Assembly (NCBI GenBank): GCA_002633005.1
Contig: NMRA01000030.1
Coordinates: 1,572,453 to 1,636,452, forward strand
Source of the DNA: Phoronis australis
Taxonomy: Eukaryota; Phoronida; Phoronidae
Direction of reading: 5' to 3'
DNA: 64,000 nucleotides
In this document: one piece after another, positions 34,337-44,455 of the stretch
How positions within the stretch are numbered: the first letter of the stretch is position 1
How the letters are laid out: each line of letters starts with the position of its first letter
Made by a program: the position numbers and the translations under genes
The notes under the pieces: model-generated
Database searches by the model: none
What the model saw: only the letters and a program-made list of their open reading frames with translations
Told to the model about the DNA's origin: nothing

Positions 34337-37300
34337 TTATATTTATATTTATATTTATATTTATATTTATATTTATATTTATATTTATATATACTACAAG
34401 GTATGACACTCGAGACAAGTATTACGGTGCTTCACTTCAGCCGTCCATATCAAACACAAAACAGGGTTTCAACAAACCATTAGTTGTTGTTCTTTCCTCT
34501 AATACCATTCACGGTGTCCTGCTCCAGCGAGATCGCAACAAATTTGCGGTCAAAGGACAAAAATGTTCCCAAAAAGCCCACGCATCTGTCCTCCTTTGAC
34601 GGTTCGAGGTCTAGGACGGTACGGAATTATCCGATGAGTTACGGATGGACGGCAATTGCCGGTTCATCACGGAAAGTTACGAACTGGTGTGGCTAAGCCA
34701 AGCATGGAGTTATGGACGTCGTGACACTCCGTGACAAATCGGAAATTGCCATACTGTCCTTGACCTCGAACCGTCAAAGGAGGACTGATACGTGGGCTTT
34801 TTGGGAACATTTTTGTCCTTTGATCGCAAATTCGTTGAAATTCATAGACAAAAACATGAATAAATTTCTTAAACATTGTCCGATTTTGATGATTCTTTTT
34901 TTAATTTGCACAACTAAATAACTCTTTGCATATGCATATGAGATTCAGTTTGCATTTAGTAAGTGATCAAAAAAATTATTTGAGACCGTAACACAGTCAA
35001 CTCTCGAATAGAAACCTTGATTGTGATTTAGCCGATTGTATTGGGAAAGACCAGAAGCTGATGACGCCTGTGACTGAAGTATGTATGTAACCCTACGGAG
35101 TTTGCTTCAAGATGCACTTCACCGAATTTACACTCAGGCTAAAAACAAAATTCGAGTTAGGGCTTTTACTCATACACAGGTGGTCTCAAGTTTTCCTTTA
35201 CCCTGAAAGGGCTTATTTTCTGTTACCATAAAGAACATACGGACCCTCAACTGGTAAAAAATGCACCGGAATAGGATCGATATTTTCGGGGTTGGGCAAC
35301 TATGAAATTAAAAAATGGCGCAGAGAATTCCATTCAAAAATTGGATCAGTCACGCGACGCAACAGTCACCATTTCTGTGAGTACATAACTGATCCTAATT
35401 AAAAACTAAGTTAGTATTTTTGATATGAAATTAGTTATTTAAGCACTTTAATATACTAGAAATATCTTAGGCGATCGTGAAACCATGCAAACGCATGCAC
35501 GGAAGATTGAATTTCTTACCTTTATGTGATCTGCACGCAGTATTTGTCTAACGTCAAAACTTTTATAAACAATAAAGGGCTCGGTAATTTTTGAGTTGCT
35601 GATACTTGAAAAATCACGCGTATCTAAGTAAAACACATTTTAACCAATCGTGAATCCTATCAATCATGCGCACAAAAAAGGGGTTGACGGTCAAAGAGAA
35701 CTTCAGGCGTACCTGCATGCCCACATGTGCAACACACCGAATGCAGCTGTGACAGTTTTGACTAATATCAAATTAAAGCTCGCATACTGTAAGTGCTACA
35801 ATCATCATCAACAGAAACAGTACACTCTCAAAGGGCACAGCAGGCACCTTTCTTTCAGGTGAGTAATGGCTCTGTAGTCTTTCCTCACTCATAGATGCCC
35901 GTGAAGTTCCTCAAACTTGTCAAAGCGTTTGGCATTCGCACTAACAGCTCGTTTCTGCGAGTGTGCAACCTATCCCAGCGCTCGACACCGAGCTTGACGC
36001 CAAGTCGCATTTGGCGACCGAGAAAATGGGACAAAAGTCCACTAAATCAGCGCAAACGCGCAATTCACAGAGGTGCTCCCGTTTTCTTTTATACCGCCCG
36101 CCCTTTTGTTAGCAAATGGTCCACAACGTCGGGAATTTGAGCCCCCCATATCGAAGGCTGGGTGCGCGCATGTGAACACGCGCGTATTTAGGGTATGGGT
36201 GTGACTTTTGGGGAGTAGTTTTGACGAATTTCACTTTTTAGGTTGCCAAAAAGATGTACTGCCAAAACAGCTCTTTAGAGTGTATAAAAATAGGGTAAGA
36301 CAGCGCCGGATTTATAGGGAGACAGTGGCGCAATCGTCCCGGGCCGGCCCTCCGAGAGGCTCTATCATTAAAAACCGGAACAGGAAAGACAGTATTTAAA
36401 TCACCGGTTGACCCTTCAAGAGATGACCTCCTTCAAGGTTTATATACGATTTCAAAAACAACCAGGAAAAGAAAGTAAATCGATTCTGTCGTTGGCACCC
36501 CCATCCGCAAGTAGAAAGGATATAAATAAAAACAGGAAAATTGTGGCAACGGATCAACTGAAGGGTCTCCTCCTACGGATGTGGCCCTTAAATATGAACA
36601 GGTAATTATGAACAGAAAAAGAGCATCAGCGACCCTCTGCATCAGGTGGAATTCAATTTCAACAAAATGAAACAAGAGAGGAAAGGATGAATTCAAAATA
36701 CGCTTTGCTATAGAGGAGGGACCCCTCCGGATAAACACAGTGTCATCTTAAATGTAAAAAGTTGAGCCCAGTTCTAAGAAACTGGCTTATGTTCATTTTG
36801 GTCTTAAATCTAAGGTTATTTCGCATTCCAACAATCTTAGCTAAGTCTGACTTAAATTTCTATCTTAACTTTGAGTGGAGTATCACTTTGTCTTAAGTCG
36901 ATCTTATGTTTGTCAAAAAGGGCGCCTTTTACATTTGTGAGCGAAGATAATCCGACACAAAGTTTATCAAGATCGGATTGAATTTGATTTATTTGATGAG
37001 TGCTTTAGAAAGGAAAGGGCTACAGTTGGCACACTGGCCACTTGTTTGGGAAATCAATTAGAACCGGAGACAGAGGAGATTCATCGACAACGGAGCAACA
37101 ACAAGCAGCTGCGTTGAGACTACGTATCCGACAGTTTCCTAACTGTTGTCGGTGACACCGAGGGTGTCGGCAAATCAATCGTGTCAAGCACAGTCACGAA
37201 AGTTACAAAATTTCTCCCGACCTCTCGCTCCACAAAGTGGCCGATAACTTCGATCTCTACCGACCGACAATTTCATCAAGTCGCTGGTTTTCCCCAGGTA

Positions 37301-38944
37301 GATGCAAAACGTGATGGAGTGGTAAGCAAAAACGATAACTATGAGTACGATTGTAAGATACTGGTAATTCCACTTGTAGATTGTATTGTTCTAAATTCAC
37401 GCAATTCGTACATGTAAGTACATTCAGTTTTAGCATGTTTAAATAGTCGACATAAAGTTGATAACCCGGGCTCAAAACTAGATAGCCTTGGTACAAAGCT
37501 GTATACTAAATACTTAATACAGCTTTGCGCCGATGTGGATAAAAAATGACCAGATAAAATATGACACAAAATTAGTAGTGTTATTAAAAACTACACACTT
37601 ATTTGAGTAAATAAATTTATTTTTTGGTTTTGGAAAAATTGGCGTTCTACCGTTATTCTGCTGCTAAATTTGTGGAGCGATCTTCTGCATCAGTTTTCGG
37701 CACCATGAAATATTGCGTCACCTATTGGCAAGTTTCTTTTTTCGCCGATTCTTCTATCAACTGTTGTTCTTTCACGGGGTTGCGTACACGTCACGACAAA
37801 TTATTGGAACTGGTTTCATTTCATTAGAAGTTTTTAAAAATTTGATACCAGCAAACCGAATTTCAGAAGAAATTTTGCTGCTGCCAAGTTATTATCATCT
37901 CCCGAGAGATGTCGCAAAAACATAGGAAATGGCGCGTGCGAGAGTATTGTTTTTGAAACGACGACATAAGTTTTCTTTATTAGAAAAGGCGGAGGATTAC
38001 GCAATAAAATGACGTTCATTAGATTGTTTTTCACTTAAACGGCTTTAACGGGCGAGGTGAGTGTCGGTTGATTCCCAGATTTTGCATGCACCCCGTCCGG
38101 TCTGTAGCTTTACATGTTGATAATACAAGTTTCACGGCGAGGTGACGAGCAGAACTACCCTGGCTGTGTGCAATTTTGGGGTCTACGGAAGAAATACACA
38201 TTATTGGTACCTAGCTGTATTTTGACGACAGTCTTCATACAGCTATCTGGTTGGCTAGGTGCGCCCATGGAATCGGTCGTCAAAAATTCACCCATGGTGC
38301 ATGCACGTGCTGGACTAGGAAAGAATAATGCATTGAGCTTTGACGGATCACACATGATGAAAAAGCCGGAAGTATCGGCATTCCTAACGCAAAGTTGCAA
38401 TTGCAGTGTAAGGATATCTCAACTGGGGAAATTTAGGCGCGTACTAAGATACGTGGGTAACCTACATTGTACACGCATTATTTCATATTTACGTTACCGT
38501 CAATTTTTGTTGTTATAAATATTAAATTACATTAAGTAAAACTCAGAATTCCTCACCTGTGTTTTCTGGCAGCAGTTTTTCCACGTGATCCTTTGCGGCA
38601 GCTAGACTTTCCGGCTTGGTGACGTCCAGTTTAATAGCAGTGCATCTACGCGATGTAGCGATATTCAGCTTTTCCAAACCGTCATCCGTGAGGCATCCGG
38701 CTATCACGCCACATCCTAAGTTATCGAGATATTTAACCAAGTCGTTTCCAAATCCACTGTCACACCCCGTCACTAGAATATATCGGCGCGAAAGGTTTGC
38801 GATGAATTCGTCTTTCCGCCACCAAAGGTAGAGTGGAAAGGCAGCAGCGCTGACTAGGAGTAGAACAGCACCTATTGAAGCTGCAGACCCTTCGGTGTTC
38901 AATACCCAGTCTTTTAACCCTGCCACACAAGCCTGTATCGTCAT
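31923..38944 (-). CDS. SDR9C-type short-chain dehydrogenase (retinol/17-beta-hydroxysteroid dehydrogenase-like), gene 2, 4 exons
   Basis: Coding exons are 38557-38944, 33824-34082, 32877-33031 and 31923-32122 (minus), all joining in frame to 333 residues. Residues about 22-42 are a membrane anchor. The cofactor motif TGCDSGFG is at 59-66, followed by VNNAG and the catalytic Ser188, Tyr201 and Lys205 (NMSSMLG, YCISK), then IEPGVFKTP. This is the tandem paralogue of gene 1; exons 2-4 have the same lengths (259, 155, 200 bp) and phases, while exon 1 is longer because the N-terminal anchor region differs. A steroid or retinoid oxidoreductase at the endoplasmic reticulum membrane is the likely role by family; the substrate is unknown. 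All introns are GT-AG. A Kolobok element abuts the stop codon, and exon 1 is enclosed by long inverted repeats. Confidence 0.88.
32460..32700. repeat. Diverged dispersed repeat in SDR gene 2 intron 3 (partner at about 59050-59300)
   Basis: The blocks TTTTTGATTGCCC, TTTCTGAGATGGGGTGTT and GACATTTTGTAGGGTCCTA match TTTTTGATAGCCC, TTTTTGAGATGTGATGTT and GACATTTTAGGGTCCTA in the myosin gene, in the same order and orientation. Confidence 0.5.
32877..33031 (-). CDS. SDR gene 2, exon 3
   Basis: After TTGCAG it encodes RETKEIKVCIIEPGVFKTP and ends GCAAAGG before GTAAGC. It is 155 bp, phase 1 at the end. Confidence 0.85.
33824..34082 (-). CDS. SDR gene 2, exon 2
   Basis: After ACTCAG it encodes LWGIVNNAG through the catalytic Ser and YCISK to FSDVLR, and ends before GTGACT. 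It is 259 bp. Confidence 0.87.
34210..34920. repeat. Dispersed repeat, copy 2 of the CAAGGTATGACACTC family, forming a long hairpin
   Basis: It is colinear with 30340-30880 and additionally contains an inverted duplication. The segment at about 34545-34613 (AAAAATGTTCCCAAAAAGCC, TCCTCCTTTGACGGTTCGAG) is the near-exact reverse complement of about 34763-34830, with about three mismatches in 66 bp. The repeat also carries the (TA)n/(TTTATA)n run. It lies in intron 1 of SDR gene 2. Confidence 0.65.
34275..34390. repeat. (TA)n followed by (TTTATA)n microsatellite
   Basis: A TA dinucleotide array runs to about 34331, then a TTTATA hexamer array follows to about 34390. Confidence 0.9.
34921..37500. 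other. Intron 1 of SDR gene 2, non-coding
   Basis: No exon is recognised. A GCGCCGGATTTATAGGGAG phrase at about 36303, resembling hAT-like element ends, and several CTTAA-type palindromes at 36800-36910 are visible. No second end was found for the former. Confidence 0.35.
37518..38245. repeat. Inverted-repeat arm in SDR gene 2 intron 1
   Basis: This block matches the complement of about 39600-40326. Shared landmarks are TACAGCTTTGCGCCGATGTGG, GTTCTACCGTTATTCTGCTG, CGCCGATTCTTCTATCAACTG, CTCCCGAGAGATGTCGCAAA, CCAGATTTTGCATGCACCCC and TAGCTGTATTTTGACGAC. A third, partial copy in the same orientation lies at 39228-39540. Confidence 0.7.
38557..38944 (-). CDS. SDR gene 2, exon 1
   Basis: ATG at 38942-38944. 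It encodes the anchor, RRYILVTGCDSGFG and the second strand region AGCLTDDG, and ends GAAAACACAG before GTGAGG (phase 1). Confidence 0.85.
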
Positions 38945-39227
38945 GTCTCTGGTTAGGAAACAAAGACAGAGAGAAAAGAGTTCATGGTGTATGCGCTTTC
39001 ACGTACACGTGAATCAGGCTCGATCTGTATTCAAAAATCTTTAGTAAATATCAAAAAAATACGCTTGAAATGTGTAGTAAAAGGTCTTGAAATCGACAGC
39101 AAACGTGGCTCGATCAAACAAAGACAAACGTGCAGAGGGTCTTATTTAATGGCAAAAGAAAGCGGGTGATTACAGTAGGCTAAGCCTATAACCTGGACAG
39201 AGCAGCTGCTCTCCCCTGTCTCTAGAA

Positions 39228-40326
39228 TTGGAAATGGGGCGTGCGCGTCACGAGCGTATTCTTTTAAAACGACGACATAGCTCTTCTTTGTTAGAAAAGC
39301 CGGAGGATTACGCATAGAACTGACGTTTATTAGATTGTTTTCTTCTTAAACGGCTGTAACGGGAACGGTGAGTGTTGTTAGATTCCCAGATTTTGCATGC
39401 ACCCCGTGCGGTCTATAGCTCCACAAGATGATACAGGCTTCACGGCGAGTTGGGCAGAACTACTTTGGCTGTGTGCAATTTCGGGCTCTATGGAAGAAAA
39501 ACACACAGTGGTACCTAGCCAGCCAAGTAGCTGTATGAAGACTACAACTCGGTACCACTGTGGGTTAATCTTCCATAGACCTAGCCTGCCAGCTAGCTGT
39601 ATGAAGACTGTCGTCAAAATACAGCTAGGTCCCACTGTGTGTATTTCTTCCGTAGACCCCGAAATTTCACACAGTCTGGGTAGTTCTGCTCGTCACCGCG
39701 CCGTGAAACTTGTATCAGCATGTAAAGCTAAAAACCGGACGGTGTGCATGCAAAATCTGGGAGTCAACCGACACTTACCTTTCCCGTTACAGCCGTTTAA
39801 GTGAAAAACAATGCAATAAACGTCATTTTCTTGTGTAACTCTCCGCCTGTTCTAACAATGAAAAGTATTTCGTCGTTTTGAAAAAATTACACTCGTGTCG
39901 CGCGCACGCGCCATTTCCTAAATTTTTGCGACATCTCTCGGGTGATGATGATAGCTTGGCAGCAGCAAAATTTCTTCTGAAATTCGATTTTTCGGTATCA
40001 AAATTCTAAAAACTTATAATAAGTGAAACCAGTTCTGACAATTTGTTGTGACGTGTAAGCAAGCTCGTGAAAGAACAACAGTTGATTGAAGAATCGGCGA
40101 AAAAAGAAACTGGCCAATAGGTGACGCAATATTTCACGGCGCCGAAAGCCGTCGCTAACGATCGCTCCACAACTTTAGCAGCAGAATAACGGTAGAACGC
40201 CATTTTTGCCAACAAAGTTAAATAATTTAGTTTACTCAAGGAAGACTGTAGTTTTTAATGACACCAAATTTGTGTTAGATTTTATCTTGCCAGTTTTTAC
40301 CCACATCGGTGTAAAGCTGTATAGTC
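39228..40326. repeat. Palindromic repeat block upstream of SDR gene 2 exon 1
   Basis: Positions 39228-39540 and 39600-39922 are inverted copies of about 310 bp around a short centre with TGTATGAAGACT repeats. The right arm continues to 40326 and is the inverted partner of 37518-38245. Ends carry TTTTTACCCACATCGGTG and its inverse. No coding content. Confidence 0.65.
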
Positions 40327-41972
40327 CGGATACCTATCGTCGTCAGGCTCCAAAGGTCGTCCGCCATCTTCTTTCGCGTGCAGCGCAGCCACGCGGGACT
40401 TAGCTTTCCAATTCGAGGAGGCAGTGTGGCCTGGTTGATAAGTGCCCGCTTTCTTTACTCGAGGTCGTGGGTTCAAGTCCCACCAGGTCACACTGCTAAA
40501 CCCTTGAGCCAGGTTTCTAGCTCCTCAGCTCGGTTTTAACCATATATCAATAAAGCATAAAAATATTTCCAGGTGATCATCAGTGCAATGGGCCCACATG
40601 CGAGGTCTGCGCACGTCTGGTACAACGTGTATCAGACCACCTGCAATTATTTTTTTTAGCTTTCCAATTTGGAGTGCTCGTCTGCGCGTTAGGTACTAAC
40701 CTCTCTGGAGAAACACGCATGGAATAACTGAGACTAAAATTAATGCATTTACCGACTGTTTTTTTTTTGAGACCACTTAAAAACTTGTAGATTTTACTAA
40801 TGCACTTTTTTGCTCATTTTCAGAAGATATTTTCGAAATTAAAATTTCTTCAGACGGAACAAAAAGCAACTCAGGGATTGTTTATGCAATGTATCTATTT
40901 GTCCCAGGCACTAACCAAAGCCTGTTAGGCCAAAGGAAAAACGCAGCAGACAAATGGAACACGCTGGGTGCTTAACAGTTTCGGCCCACGCCTTGGTCAT
41001 CAAAATATTGTCCACTTGTTTTTTTATTGCAAAACAAAGTACTGAGCTCAAAATTTATGTTGCATTTTTTTATTAAAGCATTTTGAATTTATTTGAAGAA
41101 AATTAAAATACTTGAATTGATAGAGAATGGCCACCAATAAAGTATATCATTGACTTTATTTCACTATTATATTGCATACAGTGTAATTGTTACATACAAC
41201 ACACCATGATATAATCAAAAATAAAAGAAGAGATTGAGCAATAAAATTCAAATGCGACTTGGGTATTTATTTATTTATTTATGATTGCAAAAGCCTGTTA
41301 AAGATGAGAAAAAATCAAACAATACGATTATGGGTAATTTATTTGAACAATTGTATTGAGGTTCAATGATCAACTTGCGCCGACAAAGTCTCAAAGGGTT
41401 ATAGTTCTGTTCTGGCTGACAAGGTGTTAACAGAGAATGAAGAGAAACTGAAACGAAAAAGTTAGACAGCAAAGATAAGTGGTGTTAAGTACAACAAGAG
41501 CAAAAAGTCAAATAAAGAGGTCACAAACAGAAAATAAGTCTAAGTTCTATCTGGAATAAAACAATCCAGGGCTCAGCCGCGATTTATTTTCCAGAACTGA
41601 AATTATAAATCAATTTTAATCGATTTAAAAATCGATATACTAGTAGAGCAGTTTGTGGTTGAAGTAGAATTGCTGTAAACCACTTTCCACTATTTTCTTG
41701 GCCTTTTTCTGTGTGGTTTTCTGTTCTTTCAAAAGGCGGCAGCATATGACGACCATAGGAGTTATTATAAAATGGCTGCCGAAAAGCAATGCACAGTTGA
41801 ACAACTCGGCATAAGTAAAAGAAAACATTTGAATCAACGAATACTATATATTTGTGAGAGTAAAATCAAATCCTATTCATATCATAACTTTGAAGTGGAA
41901 TAATTGGGTGAGTACGACAACAAGCCGGTTTTATGCTTAGGCGGACGACCATTGGGTTTCCGAGTATATATT
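40320..41972. repeat. Dispersed repeat copy B (inverted relative to 7461-8925)
   Basis: Read on the minus strand it follows copy A from the GTCGTCCGCCTAAGCATAAA end to the CGTATCCTGACG-like end, and contains the inserted SINE. Confidence 0.6.
40414..40656 (+). mobile_element. tRNA-derived SINE with perfect 13-bp target duplication
   Basis: TAGCTTTCCAATT flanks the element at 40401-40413 and 40657-40669. The head contains a tRNA-like A box (GTGGCCTGGTTGATAAG) and B box (GGTTCAAGTCC) about 40 bp apart. The body runs through CTGCTAAACCCTTGAGCCAGG and CTCAGCTCGGTTTTAAC, and the tail ends in a run of T. The homologous locus in copy A (about 8845) lacks the element, giving an empty site. A diverged relative is at 15605. 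Confidence 0.8.
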
Positions 41973-41984
41973 TATATAGATACA

Positions 41985-42076
41985 GCTTTGTACCAAGGCT
42001 ACCATAGACCCCGAAATTGCATACAGCCAGGGTCAAAGTTCTGCTCGTCACCTCGCCGTGAAACTTGTTTCAACAT
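41985..42076. repeat. Fragment of the inverted-repeat family at the left edge of the LINE
   Basis: TACAGCTTTGTACCAAGGCT followed by GTTCTGCTCGTCACC and CGCCGTGAAACTTG matches the complement of about 38125-38200 and 39690-39715. Confidence 0.6.
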
Positions 42077-43474
42077 GCACATATTGGACCTGGGAAAGTC
42101 CAAATGGCCAAACAAGAAATCAAATTGATTTTATTTTAACTACAGACAAAAATATCGTCATGAACTGTGAAGTGTTAACAAATGTTAACATTGAAAGTGA
42201 CCACAGAATGGTTAGAGCAAAAATAAGAATCAACGAAAGACTACTAAGGCTTAAAAAAAATACAAAGACTGAGACCATTGAAGGCAAACACAGAACACAT
42301 GGAACAATGCAAAGAGGAATTTCAACTGGCACTACAAAACAGATTTCAAGCTTTAGAAGAAGAGACTCAATCAATAGATACTGTTAACAAAATCCTAACA
42401 GAAGAAATCAAGATCCTACATGAGAAAAAAGGAAAGACAGGCACAAGTCTATCACCTGAAGACACTAAAATTCAACAGATGTACACAAAAAGAAAAGAAC
42501 TGTACAAGAAAGACAAAAAGACAGAAAGAGAAAGAATAGAATGCAATGAACTTAACAAAACAGTGAAAAATGAAGAGAAATAGATCTTGACGAAAAAGAA
42601 CAAAGATGATAATGAACACAATTGTAAAAGGAAAATTACCAAAAGAAATCTCCAAGCAAGGAAATAAAAAGAAGATATCAAAAATGCGAAACTCTAACGG
42701 AGAAATAACAATCAACAGAGAAGAAATACTCAAAATATGTGCCGATTTCTACAAAATTTTGTATGAGAAAACGATGAATCCACCAGAAAAGATGGGAATC
42801 AGGAATCTAGACACAGAACAAGTACCACCTTTTACTTAGGAGGAAGTAGAACATACTCTCAGAAGGATGAAGAAAAGAAAGGCAACAGGAAATGATGATA
42901 TTACAAGCGATATAATTTCGGCAGGAGAACAAGAAAAAAAAACAAATACTTGACAAAAGCATTCAATGTAATTTTAAGGACCCAAACCATCCCAGAATGC
43001 TGGAAAGAAGCAAAAATAATAATATTATTTAAAAAGGAGACCGAAGTGACATAAAAAACTATAGACCCATAAGCTTATTAGCCCATACATACAAACTGTT
43101 CACAAGGCTATTACAAAATAGAATGGAGAAACAACTGAATGAAAATCAACGCCGAGAACAAGCAGGGTTTAGAAAGAGCTAATCAACAACAGACCATCTG
43201 CAAGCCCTTGGACAAACAACTGAAAAATGTAACGAATTTAACCTGCCACTGTGTGTTGGTTTCATAGATTATGAAAAGGCTTTTGATTCAATTGAACACT
43301 TTGCCATCATTGAAGCCCTAAAAACATCAACATAAATGAAACGTATGTAAAATTCCGGCAAAATATTTTTCAGATGCCACCGCCAGAATACACATCGACA
43401 ACCACGTCTCTGAAAGATTCAACATAAAGAGAGGAGTTAGACAGGGAGACCCAATTTCACCTAAACTGTTTACA

Positions 43475-43675
43475 TTGACAATGGAAGAAATCTTCAAATC
43501 TTCAGACCCTCAGAGGGGAATAAACATAGACGGAGAACATCTAACAGACCTAAGATTTGCAGATGATGTTGCTTTGTGCACAGAAGACATAATACAATTA
43601 GAAACAAATTTAAATATACTGAATGAAGAAAGTAACAATATAGGATTAAAAATACACAAGGACAAGACAAAGTAA
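43475..43675 (+). pseudogene. LINE reverse transcriptase fragment with FADD motif
   Basis: The open segment contains the polymerase active-site box FADDVALCTED followed by LNILNEESNNIGLKI and HKDKTK, the order of reverse transcriptase motifs 5 and 6. It ends at a stop codon within the LINE remnant. Confidence 0.75.
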
Positions 43676-43984
43676 ACGACAAATTTTGAAACAGACGAAC
43701 AAGTAATGGTGGAGAACAAGATCATTGAAAGAGTCACACAATACAAATACCTGGAACAAACTATACAAATGGGAAACCGTATGACCAATGAAAAATAAAT
43801 CCGAATAAGAGCTGGGTGGAGTTGCTTTGGAAAAAACAGAGAAATATTCTTAGATAAGAACATACCCATATCCCTGAAAAGAAAAGTATTTGACCATTGC
43901 ATCACCCCCACAATCACCTTTGGATGCCAAACATGGACCTTAACAAAACAAACAGTTGCCAAGCTAAGAACAACACAGAGAGCA

Positions 43985-44320
43985 ATGGAGAGAAAAATGC
44001 TCGGAATAAAGTTACTAGACAGGATTCCACACACAGAGATAAGGGAACGAACAGAAGTCATGGACATAATCAAGACAATTCTGAAATTGAAATGGAGGTG
44101 GGACGGACACGTCGCCAGAGCACAGGACAACAGATGGACAAAAAGATGCACAGAGTGGCAACCCAGATATGGAAAGAGATCAAGAGGACGGCCCCAAGCC
44201 AGATGGAGAGATGACTTCGTGAAGACGAGAGGCACAACGTGGATGAGAGCGACAAGAGACAGAACAAATTGGAAGGCATTGTCGGAGGGCTACATCCTGC
44301 AGTGGATGGACAATGCCTAG
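43985..44320 (+). pseudogene. LINE C-terminal region
   Basis: A 111-residue open frame with LKLKWRWDGHVARA, RSRGRPQARW and TWMRATRDRTNWKAL, the conserved tail seen in RTE-like LINE proteins. It ends at TAG, directly before the 3' tandem repeats. Confidence 0.75.
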
Positions 44321-44345
44321 GTACAAGGTACAAGGTATAAGGTAC

Positions 44346-44455
44346 TTTTTACCCACATCGGCGCAAAGCTGTATATTTAGTATACAGCTTTGTACCAAGG
44401 CTAAGTGGTACCTAGCTGTATTTTGACGATAGTCTTTATACAGGTAGCTGGCTGG
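44346..44455. repeat. Fragment of the inverted-repeat family at the right edge of the LINE
   Basis: TTTTTACCCACATCGGCGC, then TACAGCTTTGTACCAAGGCT, then TACCTAGCTGTATTTTGACG match pieces at 40296, 41985 and 38210 respectively. Confidence 0.6.

Larger units (their letters stand above)
42077..44345 (+). mobile_element. RTE-like non-LTR retrotransposon (LINE), 5'-truncated and decayed
   Basis: The coding remnant begins within the C-terminal part of an endonuclease domain (WTWESPNGQTRNQIDFIL, SDHRMV). It continues through [21 protein letters not shown] and RQGDPISPKLFT to the reverse transcriptase catalytic motif RFADDVAL (about 43550). It ends with KWRWDGHVARAQDNRW and RSRGRPQARWRDD, typical of the RTE-type C-terminus. 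The 3' end carries short TACAAGG-type tandem repeats (about 44319-44345), as RTE elements do. Several stops and frameshifts (for example near 42583, 42838, 43180 and 43670) make it inactive. The 5' part is missing. Confidence 0.75.

Noticed and set aside
37624-37827. 67-residue frame conserved at 40006-40239 (minus)
   Set aside because: Similarity reflects the inverted repeat itself; the stops and lack of a domain argue against a gene.
42120-44235. Long minus-strand open frames, for example 241 codons at 43510-44235
   Set aside because: They are antisense to the LINE coding region; the plus strand carries the reverse transcriptase motifs.
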